A DNA stretch of 64,000 nucleotides, taken from the NCBI RefSeq assembly GCF_030817355.1, contig NZ_JAUSZH010000001.1, positions 5,580,501-5,644,500 of the forward strand, read 5' to 3'. Under the pieces are notes generated by a model. That model made no database searches. It was not told the DNA's origin and saw only the letters and a list, made by a program, of their open reading frames with translations. This document shows, piece after piece, positions 19,548-27,762 of the stretch. Position 1 is the stretch's first letter; each line of letters starts with the position of its first letter. The stretch is from Streptomyces sp. V1I1. GTDB taxonomy: Bacteria > Actinomycetota > Actinomycetes > Streptomycetales > Streptomycetaceae. Made by a program: the position numbers and the translations under genes.

Positions 19548-20081
19548 ATGCCGCAGCTCATCGTGCCGGACGTCCGTTTCCGTCTCTCCTTCCTCGAGTC
19601 GGTGGAAGAGTCCGTCGCCGAGGCCGAGTACTTCGGTGACACGCTGGCCCGCGAACTCGCCGAGCACGGCGGCAGCTGGCACGAGCCGGAGGGCTTCGCG
19701 CGGTACGTCGCCGCGATCCGCCAGGAGGAACTGGAGGAGGGCCGCCGGCCCGCGGGCTTCGTGCCCGGCACCTGGTACTGGTATGTCGACGGCGACACCT
19801 ACCTCGGCCGCATCCAGATCCGGCACCGGCTCACTCCTCATCTGCGCGACTTCGGCGGCCACATCGGCTACGGAGTGCGGCCGAGCGCCCGCCGCCGCGG
19901 CCATGCCACCGCGATGCTGCGCGATGTCCTCCCCTATGCATCCGCACTCGGCCTCGACCGGGTCCTGGTCACCTGCGACACCTCCAACACCGGCTCGCGC
20001 AAGGTGATTGAGAACAACGGGGGCGTCTTCGAGGACGAGCGCGGCGGAAACCGCAGGTACTGGATCCGGACGGGCCTGTGA
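19548..20081 (+). CDS. GNAT family N-acetyltransferase
   Basis: A 177-residue acetyl-CoA-dependent acetyltransferase. Motif A is visible as GHIGYGVRPSARRRGHATAML, with the R/QxxGxG/A loop as RRRGHA. The C-terminal segment VTCDTSNTGSRKVIENNGG is typical of the RimJ/RimL-like branch that modifies amino or hydroxyl groups. The acceptor is unknown. A CACAAT element six bases before the ATG may serve as the -10 of a leaderless transcript. The next gene starts six bases after its stop. Confidence 0.9.
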   Translation: MPQLIVPDVRFRLSFLESVEESVAEAEYFGDTLARELAEHGGSWHEPEGFARYVAAIRQEELEEGRRPAGFVPGTWYWYVDGDTYLGRIQIRHRLTPHLRDFGGHIGYGVRPSARRRGHATAMLRDVLPYASALGLDRVLVTCDTSNTGSRKVIENNGGVFEDERGGNRRYWIRTGL

Positions 20082-20087
20082 CGCGTC

Positions 20088-21284
20088 ATGTCTGACATGG
20101 AGTTCGAGAAGTCGCCTCAGACGTACGGGAATCATCAGGCACCCGCGCACTACGAGCCCGGCGAGGGCTGTCTCACCACGGTCATCCGGATACCGGTGCG
20201 GATCGTGGTGCTGCTCGTTGTCGTGCCCGTACGGATGGTCTGGGACCTCCTCGTCGTCTGCGGCCGGGCCGTGGAGCGGATGCTGCTGCGGCCGCTGGGC
20301 AGGGCGATGGCCTGGGTGTACGAGGCGGTGCTGACACCGCTCGGGCACGGTCTTGTGTGGCTTGGGGTCTTCATCGGCAAGGCGTTCTTCGTCTGGCCGT
20401 GGGTTGCGCTGTGGCGGTATTTGGTGGTGCCGGTGGTGATGTACGGGCTCGTGGTGCCGGTGGTGTGGATATACCGGCAGCTGCTGACTCCGTTGGGGCA
20501 CGGGCTCGCCTGGCTCGTGGAGCATCTGCTGGTCGCGCCCGTGCGCTGGATCTACCGCCGGCTGCTCACCCCCGTCGGGCACGGTCTTGTCTGGCTTGGG
20601 GTCTTCATCGGCAAGGCGTTGTTCGTCTGGCCGTGGGTTGCGCTGTGGCGGTATTTGGTGGTGCCGGTGGTGATGTACGGGCTCGTGGTGCCGGTGGTGT
20701 GGATATACCGACAGCTGCTCACCCCGCTCGGCCACGGGCTCGCCTGGCTGCTCACCGCGATCGGGCACGGCATCGCCGCCGTCTGCCGCGGGGTGTGGAC
20801 GGCGGTCGTCTGGCTGGTCGTGGTCCTGCTCGTCACGCCCGTCGGCTGGGTCTACCGCCACATCCTCGCGCCCATCGGCCGCGAGATCGCCGCCGCCGTG
20901 GGCGTCGCCTGGCGCATCGCCGGATACATCTCGCGAGCCGTCGGCCGGGGGATCAAGTGGCTTGCCTGGAACCTCGTCGGACGGCCGGTGCGCTGGTGCT
21001 ACCAGAACGTCTGCACCCCCGTCGGGCACGCGCTGCGCGACGGCATCTGGCGTCCGGCCAAGAAGGCCGCCGTCGAGGCGGGCCGGGCCGCCCGGGCCGC
21101 GCTCCAGTCGGCCCGGGAGACGGTACGGCAGGCCAGGCGGGATACCTGGCGCGCGCTCGTCGGCGGGCCCCGGGTGCCCGAGGCCGGGGAACCGTTGGTG
21201 CCTCAGGCGCGTACTCTGGGTAGTACAACGACTGTTCCCGGCGTGGTGGCCGCACCCGAGATCTCCTTGCGAAAGCAGGGGTGA
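20088..21284 (+). CDS. Repeat-containing membrane protein of unknown function
   Basis: A 398-residue protein that I cannot assign to a family. After about 35 polar residues it is built from repeated units in which a hydrophobic helix is followed by a Trp/Tyr/Arg junction and an LTP(L/V)GHGL turn (LTPLGHGLVWLGVFIGKAF, WIYRQLLTPLGHGLAWL). At least five such units can be recognised, two of them almost identical and 78 residues apart. The last 90 residues are Ala/Arg-rich, helical and soluble. It could be a scaffold or membrane-shaping protein. Codon use in the repeats (many TTG, GTT and TTT codons) departs from its surroundings. It follows the GNAT gene by six bases. Confidence 0.85.
   Translation: MSDMEFEKSPQTYGNHQAPAHYEPGEGCLTTVIRIPVRIVVLLVVVPVRMVWDLLVVCGRAVERMLLRPLGRAMAWVYEAVLTPLGHGLVWLGVFIGKAFFVWPWVALWRYLVVPVVMYGLVVPVVWIYRQLLTPLGHGLAWLVEHLLVAPVRWIYRRLLTPVGHGLVWLGVFIGKALFVWPWVALWRYLVVPVVMYGLVVPVVWIYRQLLTPLGHGLAWLLTAIGHGIAAVCRGVWTAVVWLVVVLLVTPVGWVYRHILAPIGREIAAAVGVAWRIAGYISRAVGRGIKWLAWNLVGRPVRWCYQNVCTPVGHALRDGIWRPAKKAAVEAGRAARAALQSARETVRQARRDTWRALVGGPRVPEAGEPLVPQARTLGSTTTVPGVVAAPEISLRKQG
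20341..20710 (+). repeat. Direct repeat within the membrane-protein gene (2 x 136 bp, offset 234 bp)
   Basis: Bases 20341-20476 and 20575-20710 differ at only two positions that I can see (TGTGTGG/TGTCTGG and GTTCTTCG/GTTGTTCG). The offset is 234 bases, exactly 78 codons, so the frame is kept. Such identity implies a recent duplication or ongoing gene conversion, and a hotspot for unit gain or loss. Confidence 0.9.
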
Positions 21285-21323
21285 GCCGGGCGGGCCCCCA
21301 GGGAACACCCCGCACGTCCGAGG

Positions 21324-22232
21324 GTGGCGCGCCCCGCGCCCGCCCCGCACCGAGGAGAAGAACCACTGGGCAAGCGACAGCCCGAAGGCCCGCCGCCCGC
21401 ACCGGCAGTGCAGCGCATTCGACTGCGCTACACCAAGCGCGGCCGCCTCCGGTTCACCAGCCACCGTGACTTCCAGCGTGCCTTCGAGCGGGCGCTGCGG
21501 CGTGCCGAGGTGCCCATGGCGTACTCGGCGGGCTTCACCCCGCACCCGAAGGTGTCGTACGCCAATGCCGCACCCACCGGCACGGGCAGCGAGGCCGAGT
21601 ATCTGGAGATCGCACTCACCGAGCACCGCGACCCCGACGAGCTGCGTGAGCTGCTCGACGAGTCGCTGCCGGGCGGGCTCGACATCACCGACGCCGTCGA
21701 GGCCCGTACGTCAGGCCTCGCCGACCGGCTCACCGCATCCGTGTGGGAGCTGCGGCTCGACGGGGTCGACGTCGAGGACGCCTCGAAGGCCGTGTCCGTC
21801 TTTCTCGCCGCCGAGACCGTCGAGGTCCAGCGGAAGACGAAAAACGGCATGCGGACCTTCGACGCCCGTGCTGCCGTGGCGGACCTGCAGGCGCTCCATC
21901 CACAGTCCGACGCAGGCGTCGGCTCCACTGGAGCGGCTACCGCCGCGCTCATCAATAGGCCCGGGGACGGCCCCTGTGCGATACTGCGGCTGGTTGTTCG
22001 GCACGTGACACCTGCCGTGCGACCCGACGACGTCCTGTCCGGTCTCCGAGCTGTGGCCGACCTGGCGCCGCCGGTCCCCGCAGCGGTGACCAGGCTGGCG
22101 CAGGGGCTCTTCGACGAGGAGTCCGGCACGGTGACCGACCCGCTCGCGCCCGACCGCGAGGCAGTTCCGGCCGCTCTACCCACGGCCGCCGGAGCCGCCG
22201 TCGCGACGGCATCGGAAGGTCCCGCCGCGTAA
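21324..22232 (+). CDS. TIGR03936 family radical SAM-associated protein
   Basis: About 302 residues from the GTG at 21324. The DUF2344/TIGR03936 core starts at VQRIRLRYTKRGRLRFTSHR and includes FERALRRAEVPMAYSAGFTPHPKVSYA. This family nearly always accompanies the TIGR03960 radical SAM protein and is thought to act with it; the reaction is unknown. The first 15 residues look like translated leader. A GAGGAG at 21353 stands nine bases before an in-frame CTG at 21365 (would read MGKRQPEG), which is a credible alternative non-ATG start. The C-terminal 45 residues are Ala-rich and disordered. Confidence 0.88.
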   Translation: MARPAPAPHRGEEPLGKRQPEGPPPAPAVQRIRLRYTKRGRLRFTSHRDFQRAFERALRRAEVPMAYSAGFTPHPKVSYANAAPTGTGSEAEYLEIALTEHRDPDELRELLDESLPGGLDITDAVEARTSGLADRLTASVWELRLDGVDVEDASKAVSVFLAAETVEVQRKTKNGMRTFDARAAVADLQALHPQSDAGVGSTGAATAALINRPGDGPCAILRLVVRHVTPAVRPDDVLSGLRAVADLAPPVPAAVTRLAQGLFDEESGTVTDPLAPDREAVPAALPTAAGAAVATASEGPAA

Positions 22233-22464
22233 GGACAGTCGTTGTAGCGCAGTCCTGGTACTCGGGAGCCACCTGGGTCGGGCCGCGCACCGAACAGAAG
22301 ACTTTCGCCAGGCCGTACGTACATCGCGTACGGAACCGGCGAGCCATACATCAGCTCCCGTGCGGCGCCCGCGCCCCGGACGGCGGCACCGCGCACATCA
22401 CGCGGGCCGTGGCCGGACCGGAATCAGGCGTGGCGCCCGGGAGCGTGACGGGAGAACCGCCCGC
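22233..22464 (+). promoter_or_regulatory. Upstream region of the RNase E/G gene
   Basis: A 232-base gap with no convincing gene. It contains the near-palindrome GTACGTACATCGCGTAC at 22315-22331. RNase E mRNAs of other bacteria are autoregulated through their 5' leader; a long structured leader here would fit, but no defined element can be named. Confidence 0.3.
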
Positions 22465-25400
22465 ATGCTCGAGCCGAACGAATCCGGCACTGCCGGAGAG
22501 ACCGAGAACAATTCACCCAGCGATACGCTGCCGCCGCGCCGCAGGCGCCGCGCCGCATCGCGCCCCGCGGGACCGCCGACGGCGGCCGCGGGAGCAACGG
22601 ACGCCGTGGAAGACACGGACGTCACCGAGACCGTCGCCGCTGCGCCCGAGCCGGAGGCCCCCGCAGAGGAGGCCGCAGCGCCGCGTACGCGGCGCCGTGC
22701 GACTCGTAAGGCGACCGCGCCCGCCGGTGCGCCGCAGGCCGCTGAGGCTGCCGAGCCGGAGGCCGCCGCGGAGGAGGCCGCAGCGCCGCGTACGCGTCGC
22801 CGTGCAACCCGTAAGGTCACCGCGCCCGCCGAGACGGTTGAGACCGCGGAAGCCGCAGAGACCGCTGAGCCTGCTGAGCCCGAGGCCGAGGTGGCCGCGC
22901 CGCGTACGCGCCGTCGTGCCACCCGCCAGGTGACCGCCCCCGAGCCGGTCGTCGAGCCCGCTGCCGTCGAGCCCGCTGCCGTCGAGGCCGTCGCCGAAGA
23001 GCCTGCCGCCGCAGACGAGGCCCCCGCGCCGCGTGGCCGTGCCCGTCGCAGGGCGTCCGCGCCCGCCGGTGCGCCGCAGGCCGTGGAGACGGCCGAGGCC
23101 ACCGAGCCGGAGGCCGCCGCCGAGGAGGCCGCCCCGACCGGCCGCACCCGTCGTCGGGCCGGCCGCAAGGCCACCGCGCCCGTCGGCGCCCCGCAGGCCG
23201 CCGAGGCCAACGGCGACGAGGCCGCCACCGAGGAGGGCGAGAGCCTGCCCGCCGACGCGGTCGCGCAGATCGCCTCCGACGAGGCCGAGGTCGCGGCCGC
23301 CGAGAAGGCGGCGACCCGGGGCCGTACGCGCCGCCGTGCCGCATCCCCCGAGTTCACCGCCCGCCCGGAGAAGGCCGAGAAGGCCGAGAAGGCCGAGAAG
23401 AGTGAAGCGGCCGAGGCGCCCGCGCGCGGCCGTCGTGCCGCCCGGCCCGCCGTGGCCGTCTTCCAGGCCCCGGTCTTCACCGAGCCGATGTTCCAGACCC
23501 CGGAGACGGCCGCCGCGGCCGCCGCCGCTGCCGTGGACACCGAGCCGGAGGAGGACGAGGACGTCGTCGAGCCGGTCGCCGAGACCGCCGCCCCGGAGCC
23601 CGCCGGCCGTCGCCGTCGTCGCCGCCGCGGTGAGCCCGCCGAGCCCGTCGAGACCCCCGCGCACGCCGCCCAGCAGGCCGAGCCCGAGGCGGAGACCGAG
23701 ACCGAGCTGGAGCAGGCCGCCGAGGGTGAGGAGTCGGACGAGTTCGAGGACCGCCCCTCGCGCCGTCGCCGCCGTGGTGGCCGCCGCCGTCGCCGTGGCG
23801 AGCCCGCCGACGCCGACGAGACCTCGGAGGAGCAGGCCGATGAGGCCGCCGCCGAGGACATCCAGGAAGAGGAGGACGAGGAGGACGGCGAGACCGAGAC
23901 CCCTTCCGCCGCCGGTACCTCCAGCAGCCGTCGCCGTCGTCGCCGTCGCCGTCGCAGCGGTGACTCCGCCGCCGAGGAGGAGACGGGTACGACCGACCCG
24001 GAGCGCACGGTGGTCAAGGTCCGCGAGCCCCGCCCCGCGCGCCAGAAGAGCGACGAGCCGTCCGACGAGGTGCAGTCCATCAAGGGCTCGACCCGTCTGG
24101 AGGCGAAGAAGCAGCGCCGCCGCGAGGGCCGCGAGCAGGGCCGCCGCCGCGTGCCGATCATCACCGAGGCCGAGTTCCTGGCCCGCCGTGAGGCGGTCGA
24201 GCGAGTGATGGTCGTCCGGCAGAACGGCGAGCGCACCCAGATCGGCGTCCTCGAGGACAACGTGCTCGTCGAGCACTACGTCAACAAGGAGCAGGCGACC
24301 TCGTACGTCGGCAACGTCTACCTGGGCAAGGTGCAGAACGTACTGCCGTCCATGGAGGCCGCGTTCGTCGACATCGGCAAGGGACGCAACGCCGTCCTGT
24401 ACGCCGGTGAGGTCAACTTCGAGGCGCTGGGCATGGCGAACGGCCCGCGCCGTATCGAGGTCGCGCTCAAGTCCGGCCAGTCGGTCCTCGTCCAGGTGAC
24501 CAAGGACCCGATCGGCCACAAGGGCGCCCGCCTGACCAGCCAGGTCTCGCTGCCCGGCCGCTACCTGGTCTACGTGCCCGAGGGCTCGATGACCGGCATC
24601 AGCCGCAAGCTGCCCGACACCGAGCGCGCGCGTCTGAAGACCATCCTCAAGAAGATCGTCCCCGAGGACGCGGGCGTCATCGTCCGTACCGCCGCGGAGG
24701 GCGCGAGCGAGGACGAGCTGCGCCGTGACGTCGAGCGGCTGCAGGCGCAGTGGGAGGAGATCCAGAAGAAGTCCAAGAGCGGCAACGCCCCGACGCTGCT
24801 CTACGGCGAGCCGGACATGACGGTCCGTGTCGTCCGCGACATCTTCAACGAGGACTTCTCCAAGGTCATCGTCAGCGGCGACGAGGCCTGGGACACCATC
24901 CACGGCTACGTCTCGCACGTCGCGCCGGACCTGGTCGACCGTCTGCAGCGGTGGACGAGCGAGACCGACGTCTTCGCGACGAACCGGATCGACGAGCAGC
25001 TGATGAAGGCGCTGGACCGCAAGGTCTGGCTGCCGAGCGGCGGTTCGCTGGTGATCGACAAGACCGAGGCCATGGTCGTGGTCGACGTCAACACCGGCAA
25101 GTTCACCGGTCAGGGCGGCAACCTCGAGGAGACCGTCACCAGGAACAACCTGGAGGCGGCCGAGGAGATCGTGCGCCAGCTGCGGCTGCGCGACCTGGGC
25201 GGCATCGTCGTCGTCGACTTCATCGACATGGTGCTCGAGTCCAACCGCGACCTGGTCATGCGGCGCCTGCTCGAGTGCCTGGGCCGGGACCGTACGAAGC
25301 ACCAGGTGGCCGAGGTCACCTCGCTGGGCCTGGTCCAGATGACCCGTAAGCGGGTGGGCCAGGGCCTGCTGGAGTCCTTCTCCGAGACCTGCGTCCACTG

Positions 25401-26313
25401 CAACGGCCGTGGCGTGATCGTGCACATGGAGCAGCCGACCGCCGCCGGTGGCGGTGGCGGTGGCAAGCGCTCCAAGAAGCGCGGCCGCGGCGGTGCGGAG
25501 CATGTCCACGAGCACGAGATCGCTGCCGAGGCCGAGGCCGAGACCGAGACCGAGGCGGAGGTCGCCGCCGAGGTGGCTGCCCCGGTGACGCTGGCGGACA
25601 CTTTCGTACCGGACGAGGAGCTGTACAGCAGCGCCGCGGAGGCCGAGGCTGCCGCTTCGCGCGGCCGTGGCCGCCGCCGGGCGACCCGTAAGGCGACCGC
25701 TCCGGCGGGTGCGCCGAAGGCCGCTGAGGCCGAGGTGGTCATCGAGGCCAAGACCGAGGCTCCGGTCGCCGAGCCGGAGGCCCCTGCGGCCCCCGTGGCT
25801 CCCGTGGAGGAGGCGGCCCCGACGGGCCGCGGCCGCCGCCGGGCCACCCGCAAGGCGACCGCTCCGGCCGGTGCGCCGAAGGCCGCCGAGGCGCAGGCCG
25901 CCGAGGCGGAGGTCGTCATCGAGGCCAAGGCTGAGACGTCCGTCGAGGCTCCCGGGGCCCCCGTCGCCGAGGAGGTTCCCGTCGCGGCCCCGCCGCGTGC
26001 CCGCCGCCGAGTGACCCGCAAGGTCACCGCCCCCGCCGGCTCGCCCTCGGGCGCGGAGGAGGCCGCGGTCGTCGTGGTGAGCAGCACCACGGCAGCCGAG
26101 ACCGAGGCGGCGACGGCCGAAGAGGCCGCCCCGGCCAAGAAGGCGGCTCGCAAGACCGCGAAGAAGGCCACCGCGAAGAAGGCAGCCACCAAGAAGACGG
26201 CGGCCAAGAAGACCGCGGCGAAGAAGACGACCGCCAAGAAGGCCGGTGCGAAGAAGACCGCCGCGGCCGAGCAGCAGGCGCTGCCGTCTGTGACGGCGGC
26301 CACTGATAGCTGA
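22465..26313 (+). CDS. rne: Ribonuclease E/G family endoribonuclease (RNase ES type)
   Basis: A 1282-residue enzyme that cleaves single-stranded RNA in mRNA decay and rRNA/tRNA processing. The catalytic core is central (about residues 570-1000): a 5'-sensor/S1 region (YVGNVYLGKVQNVLPSMEAAFVDIG near 610-640), the DNase I-like domain with metal-binding aspartates in VVVDVNTGKF (near 875) and IVVVDFIDM (near 915), and the Zn-link Cys pair CVHCNGRG near 975. The core is flanked on both sides by long low-complexity arms, as in Streptomyces RNase ES. They contain repeated basic units (RRRATRKATAPAGAP) separated by Ala/Glu-rich spacers, R-rich blocks, and a histone H1-like Lys/Ala tail. The start is the ATG at 22465 (MLEPNESG) with GGGAG 13 bases before it; the frame is open further upstream but is not protein-like. 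Confidence 0.95.
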   Translation: MLEPNESGTAGETENNSPSDTLPPRRRRRAASRPAGPPTAAAGATDAVEDTDVTETVAAAPEPEAPAEEAAAPRTRRRATRKATAPAGAPQAAEAAEPEAAAEEAAAPRTRRRATRKVTAPAETVETAEAAETAEPAEPEAEVAAPRTRRRATRQVTAPEPVVEPAAVEPAAVEAVAEEPAAADEAPAPRGRARRRASAPAGAPQAVETAEATEPEAAAEEAAPTGRTRRRAGRKATAPVGAPQAAEANGDEAATEEGESLPADAVAQIASDEAEVAAAEKAATRGRTRRRAASPEFTARPEKAEKAEKAEKSEAAEAPARGRRAARPAVAVFQAPVFTEPMFQTPETAAAAAAAAVDTEPEEDEDVVEPVAETAAPEPAGRRRRRRRGEPAEPVETPAHAAQQAEPEAETETELEQAAEGEESDEFEDRPSRRRRRGGRRRRRGEPADADETSEEQADEAAAEDIQEEEDEEDGETETPSAAGTSSSRRRRRRRRRSGDSAAEEETGTTDPERTVVKVREPRPARQKSDEPSDEVQSIKGSTRLEAKKQRRREGREQGRRRVPIITEAEFLARREAVERVMVVRQNGERTQIGVLEDNVLVEHYVNKEQATSYVGNVYLGKVQNVLPSMEAAFVDIGKGRNAVLYAGEVNFEALGMANGPRRIEVALKSGQSVLVQVTKDPIGHKGARLTSQVSLPGRYLVYVPEGSMTGISRKLPDTERARLKTILKKIVPEDAGVIVRTAAEGASEDELRRDVERLQAQWEEIQKKSKSGNAPTLLYGEPDMTVRVVRDIFNEDFSKVIVSGDEAWDTIHGYVSHVAPDLVDRLQRWTSETDVFATNRIDEQLMKALDRKVWLPSGGSLVIDKTEAMVVVDVNTGKFTGQGGNLEETVTRNNLEAAEEIVRQLRLRDLGGIVVVDFIDMVLESNRDLVMRRLLECLGRDRTKHQVAEVTSLGLVQMTRKRVGQGLLESFSETCVHCNGRGVIVHMEQPTAAGGGGGGKRSKKRGRGGAEHVHEHEIAAEAEAETETEAEVAAEVAAPVTLADTFVPDEELYSSAAEAEAAASRGRGRRRATRKATAPAGAPKAAEAEVVIEAKTEAPVAEPEAPAAPVAPVEEAAPTGRGRRRATRKATAPAGAPKAAEAQAAEAEVVIEAKAETSVEAPGAPVAEEVPVAAPPRARRRVTRKVTAPAGSPSGAEEAAVVVVSSTTAAETEAATAEEAAPAKKAARKTAKKATAKKAATKKTAAKKTAAKKTTAKKAGAKKTAAAEQQALPSVTAATDS

Positions 26314-26344
26314 ACAGTTGATGAGCCCTCAGTGAACGGAACGT

Positions 26345-26373
26345 GTCCCACCTCGCCGGTCGCGGGGTGGGAC
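26345..26373 (+). terminator. Terminator after the RNase E/G gene
   Basis: GTCCCACC pairs with GGTGGGAC around a 13-base loop, followed by the pyrimidine-rich GCGCTCTTTGTCT, 32 bases after the stop. Confidence 0.75.
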
Positions 26374-26643
26374 GCGCTCTTTGTCTCCGAATTGATGCAG
26401 TGCTCTGTTAACAGCCCCGAAATTGACTAGGAAATCCCTGATAATGTGACGGCGGTCGCTGCCGGGTGAGGCCCCGTTCCGGAGACTACGGTGGGTGACC
26501 GGCCCGGTTCGGGACAAGACCGGTCCCAGATCCTCGGTAGGGCGTTGGCTTGCGCCGGAGGGGTGTGCGCGGCCTCGCGAGACGTCCGCTCCGCCCCTGA
26601 CCTCTGCCACAAAGAGCTCTTGCGGTGTTCAAGGAGGACGTCC
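26374..26643 (+). promoter_or_regulatory. Intergenic region upstream of the glycopolymer operon
   Basis: The first 80 bases are AT-rich for this genome and contain TTGACT at 26423 and TAATGT 13 bases after it; the spacing is too short for a classical promoter but a TAATGT -10 is plausible. The remainder is GC-rich with no gene. A strong AAGGAGG ribosome binding site ends the region. Confidence 0.35.
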
Positions 26644-27762
26644 ATGACGAGCAGCAATCAGCAGCCCATCCCCGCTGCCCGCCCGGTGATCGGTGAGGAA
26701 GAAATCGAGGCCGCGGTACGCGTATTGCGCAGCGGCAGGGTCGTACAGGGCCCTGAGGTCGCCGCGTTCGAGGAGGGCTTCTCGGAGCTCGTCGAGGGGC
26801 GCCACTGTGTGGCCGTCAACTCGGGTACCTCCGCGCTGCACCTCCTTCTGCTGGCTTTGGGCATCGGCCCGGGTGACGAAGTAATCGTTCCTTCATTCTC
26901 GTTCGCCGCATCGGCGAACGCGGTCCGCCTGGTCGGCGCCGATGTCGTCTTCGCCGACATCGAGCCCGGCTCCTTCGGCCTGGACCCGGCGGCTGTCGAG
27001 GCCGCCATCACGCCGCGCACCGCCGCGATCATGCCGGTGCACCTGTACGGCCACCCGGCCGCGATGGACAAGATCATGCCCATCGCCGCCAAGCACAAAC
27101 TGGCCGTCGTCGAGGACGCCTGTCAGGCGCACGCGGCGGCGCTGAACGGCACCCCCGTCGGCGCGTTCGGCTCCGGCGGCACCTTCAGCTTCTACCCGAC
27201 CAAGAACATGCACTCCCTCGAGGGCGGCATGATCTCCACGGGTGACGCCGAGATCGCCCGCACCCTGCGCCTGCTGCGCAACCAGGGCATGGAGCAGCGG
27301 TACGCCAACGAGATCGTCGGCGCCAACATGCGTATGACGGACGTCGCCGCCGCCGTCGGCCGCGTACAGCTCTCGAAGCTGGGCGGCTGGACCGAGCAGC
27401 GCATCGCCAACGCCGCGTACCTCACCGAGCACATCACCGCGCCGAACGTGCAGACCCCGACGGTCGCCGAGGGTGCGCGCCACATCTACCACCAGTACAC
27501 GGTCCGGATCAGCGGGGACCGCGACGCCGCGATGGCGAAGCTCACCGAGGCGGGTGTCGGCAACGCCGTCTACTACCCGACCCCGATCCACCGGCTGAAG
27601 CCGTACTGGGAGCCGGACCAGAAGGCCGGCCGCAACTGGGACCTGCCCGAGACCGAGCGTGCGGCCGCCGAGGTCGTCTCGCTTCCGGTGCACCCTTCGC
27701 TGTCCGCGGAGGACCTCGAGCGCATCGTCGCCGCCGTGAACGAGCTTGGAGAGAACCTGTGA
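26644..27762 (+). CDS. wbpE: DegT/DnrJ/EryC1 aminotransferase, WbpE-like (UDP-3-oxo-GlcNAcA 3-aminotransferase)
   Basis: A 372-residue PLP enzyme of the sugar aminotransferase family. The PLP lysine is K187 in FYPTKNMHSLEGGM. Other signatures are NSGTSALHLLLLALGIGPGDEVI and VVEDACQAHAA. With the neighbouring dehydrogenases and acetyltransferase it best fits WbpE, which installs the 3-amino group of UDP-2-acetamido-3-amino-2,3-dideoxy-glucuronate. The start is the ATG at 26644, seven bases after AGGAGG. Its stop overlaps the GTG of the next gene. Other 3- or 4-aminotransferases of this family cannot be excluded on sequence alone. Confidence 0.85.
   Translation: MTSSNQQPIPAARPVIGEEEIEAAVRVLRSGRVVQGPEVAAFEEGFSELVEGRHCVAVNSGTSALHLLLLALGIGPGDEVIVPSFSFAASANAVRLVGADVVFADIEPGSFGLDPAAVEAAITPRTAAIMPVHLYGHPAAMDKIMPIAAKHKLAVVEDACQAHAAALNGTPVGAFGSGGTFSFYPTKNMHSLEGGMISTGDAEIARTLRLLRNQGMEQRYANEIVGANMRMTDVAAAVGRVQLSKLGGWTEQRIANAAYLTEHITAPNVQTPTVAEGARHIYHQYTVRISGDRDAAMAKLTEAGVGNAVYYPTPIHRLKPYWEPDQKAGRNWDLPETERAAAEVVSLPVHPSLSAEDLERIVAAVNELGENL

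Noticed and set aside
17706..21626. A 1306-codon open frame on the minus strand
   Set aside because: It covers the antisense of the MFS, GNAT, repeat-protein and TIGR03936 genes; the repeated His/Pro segments are reverse reading of the membrane-protein repeats.
22513..25515. Antisense frames with long Ser/Ala or Gly/Leu runs opposite the RNase E/G gene
   Set aside because: Their low complexity is the complement of the Ala/Glu/Arg repeats in the RNase arms.
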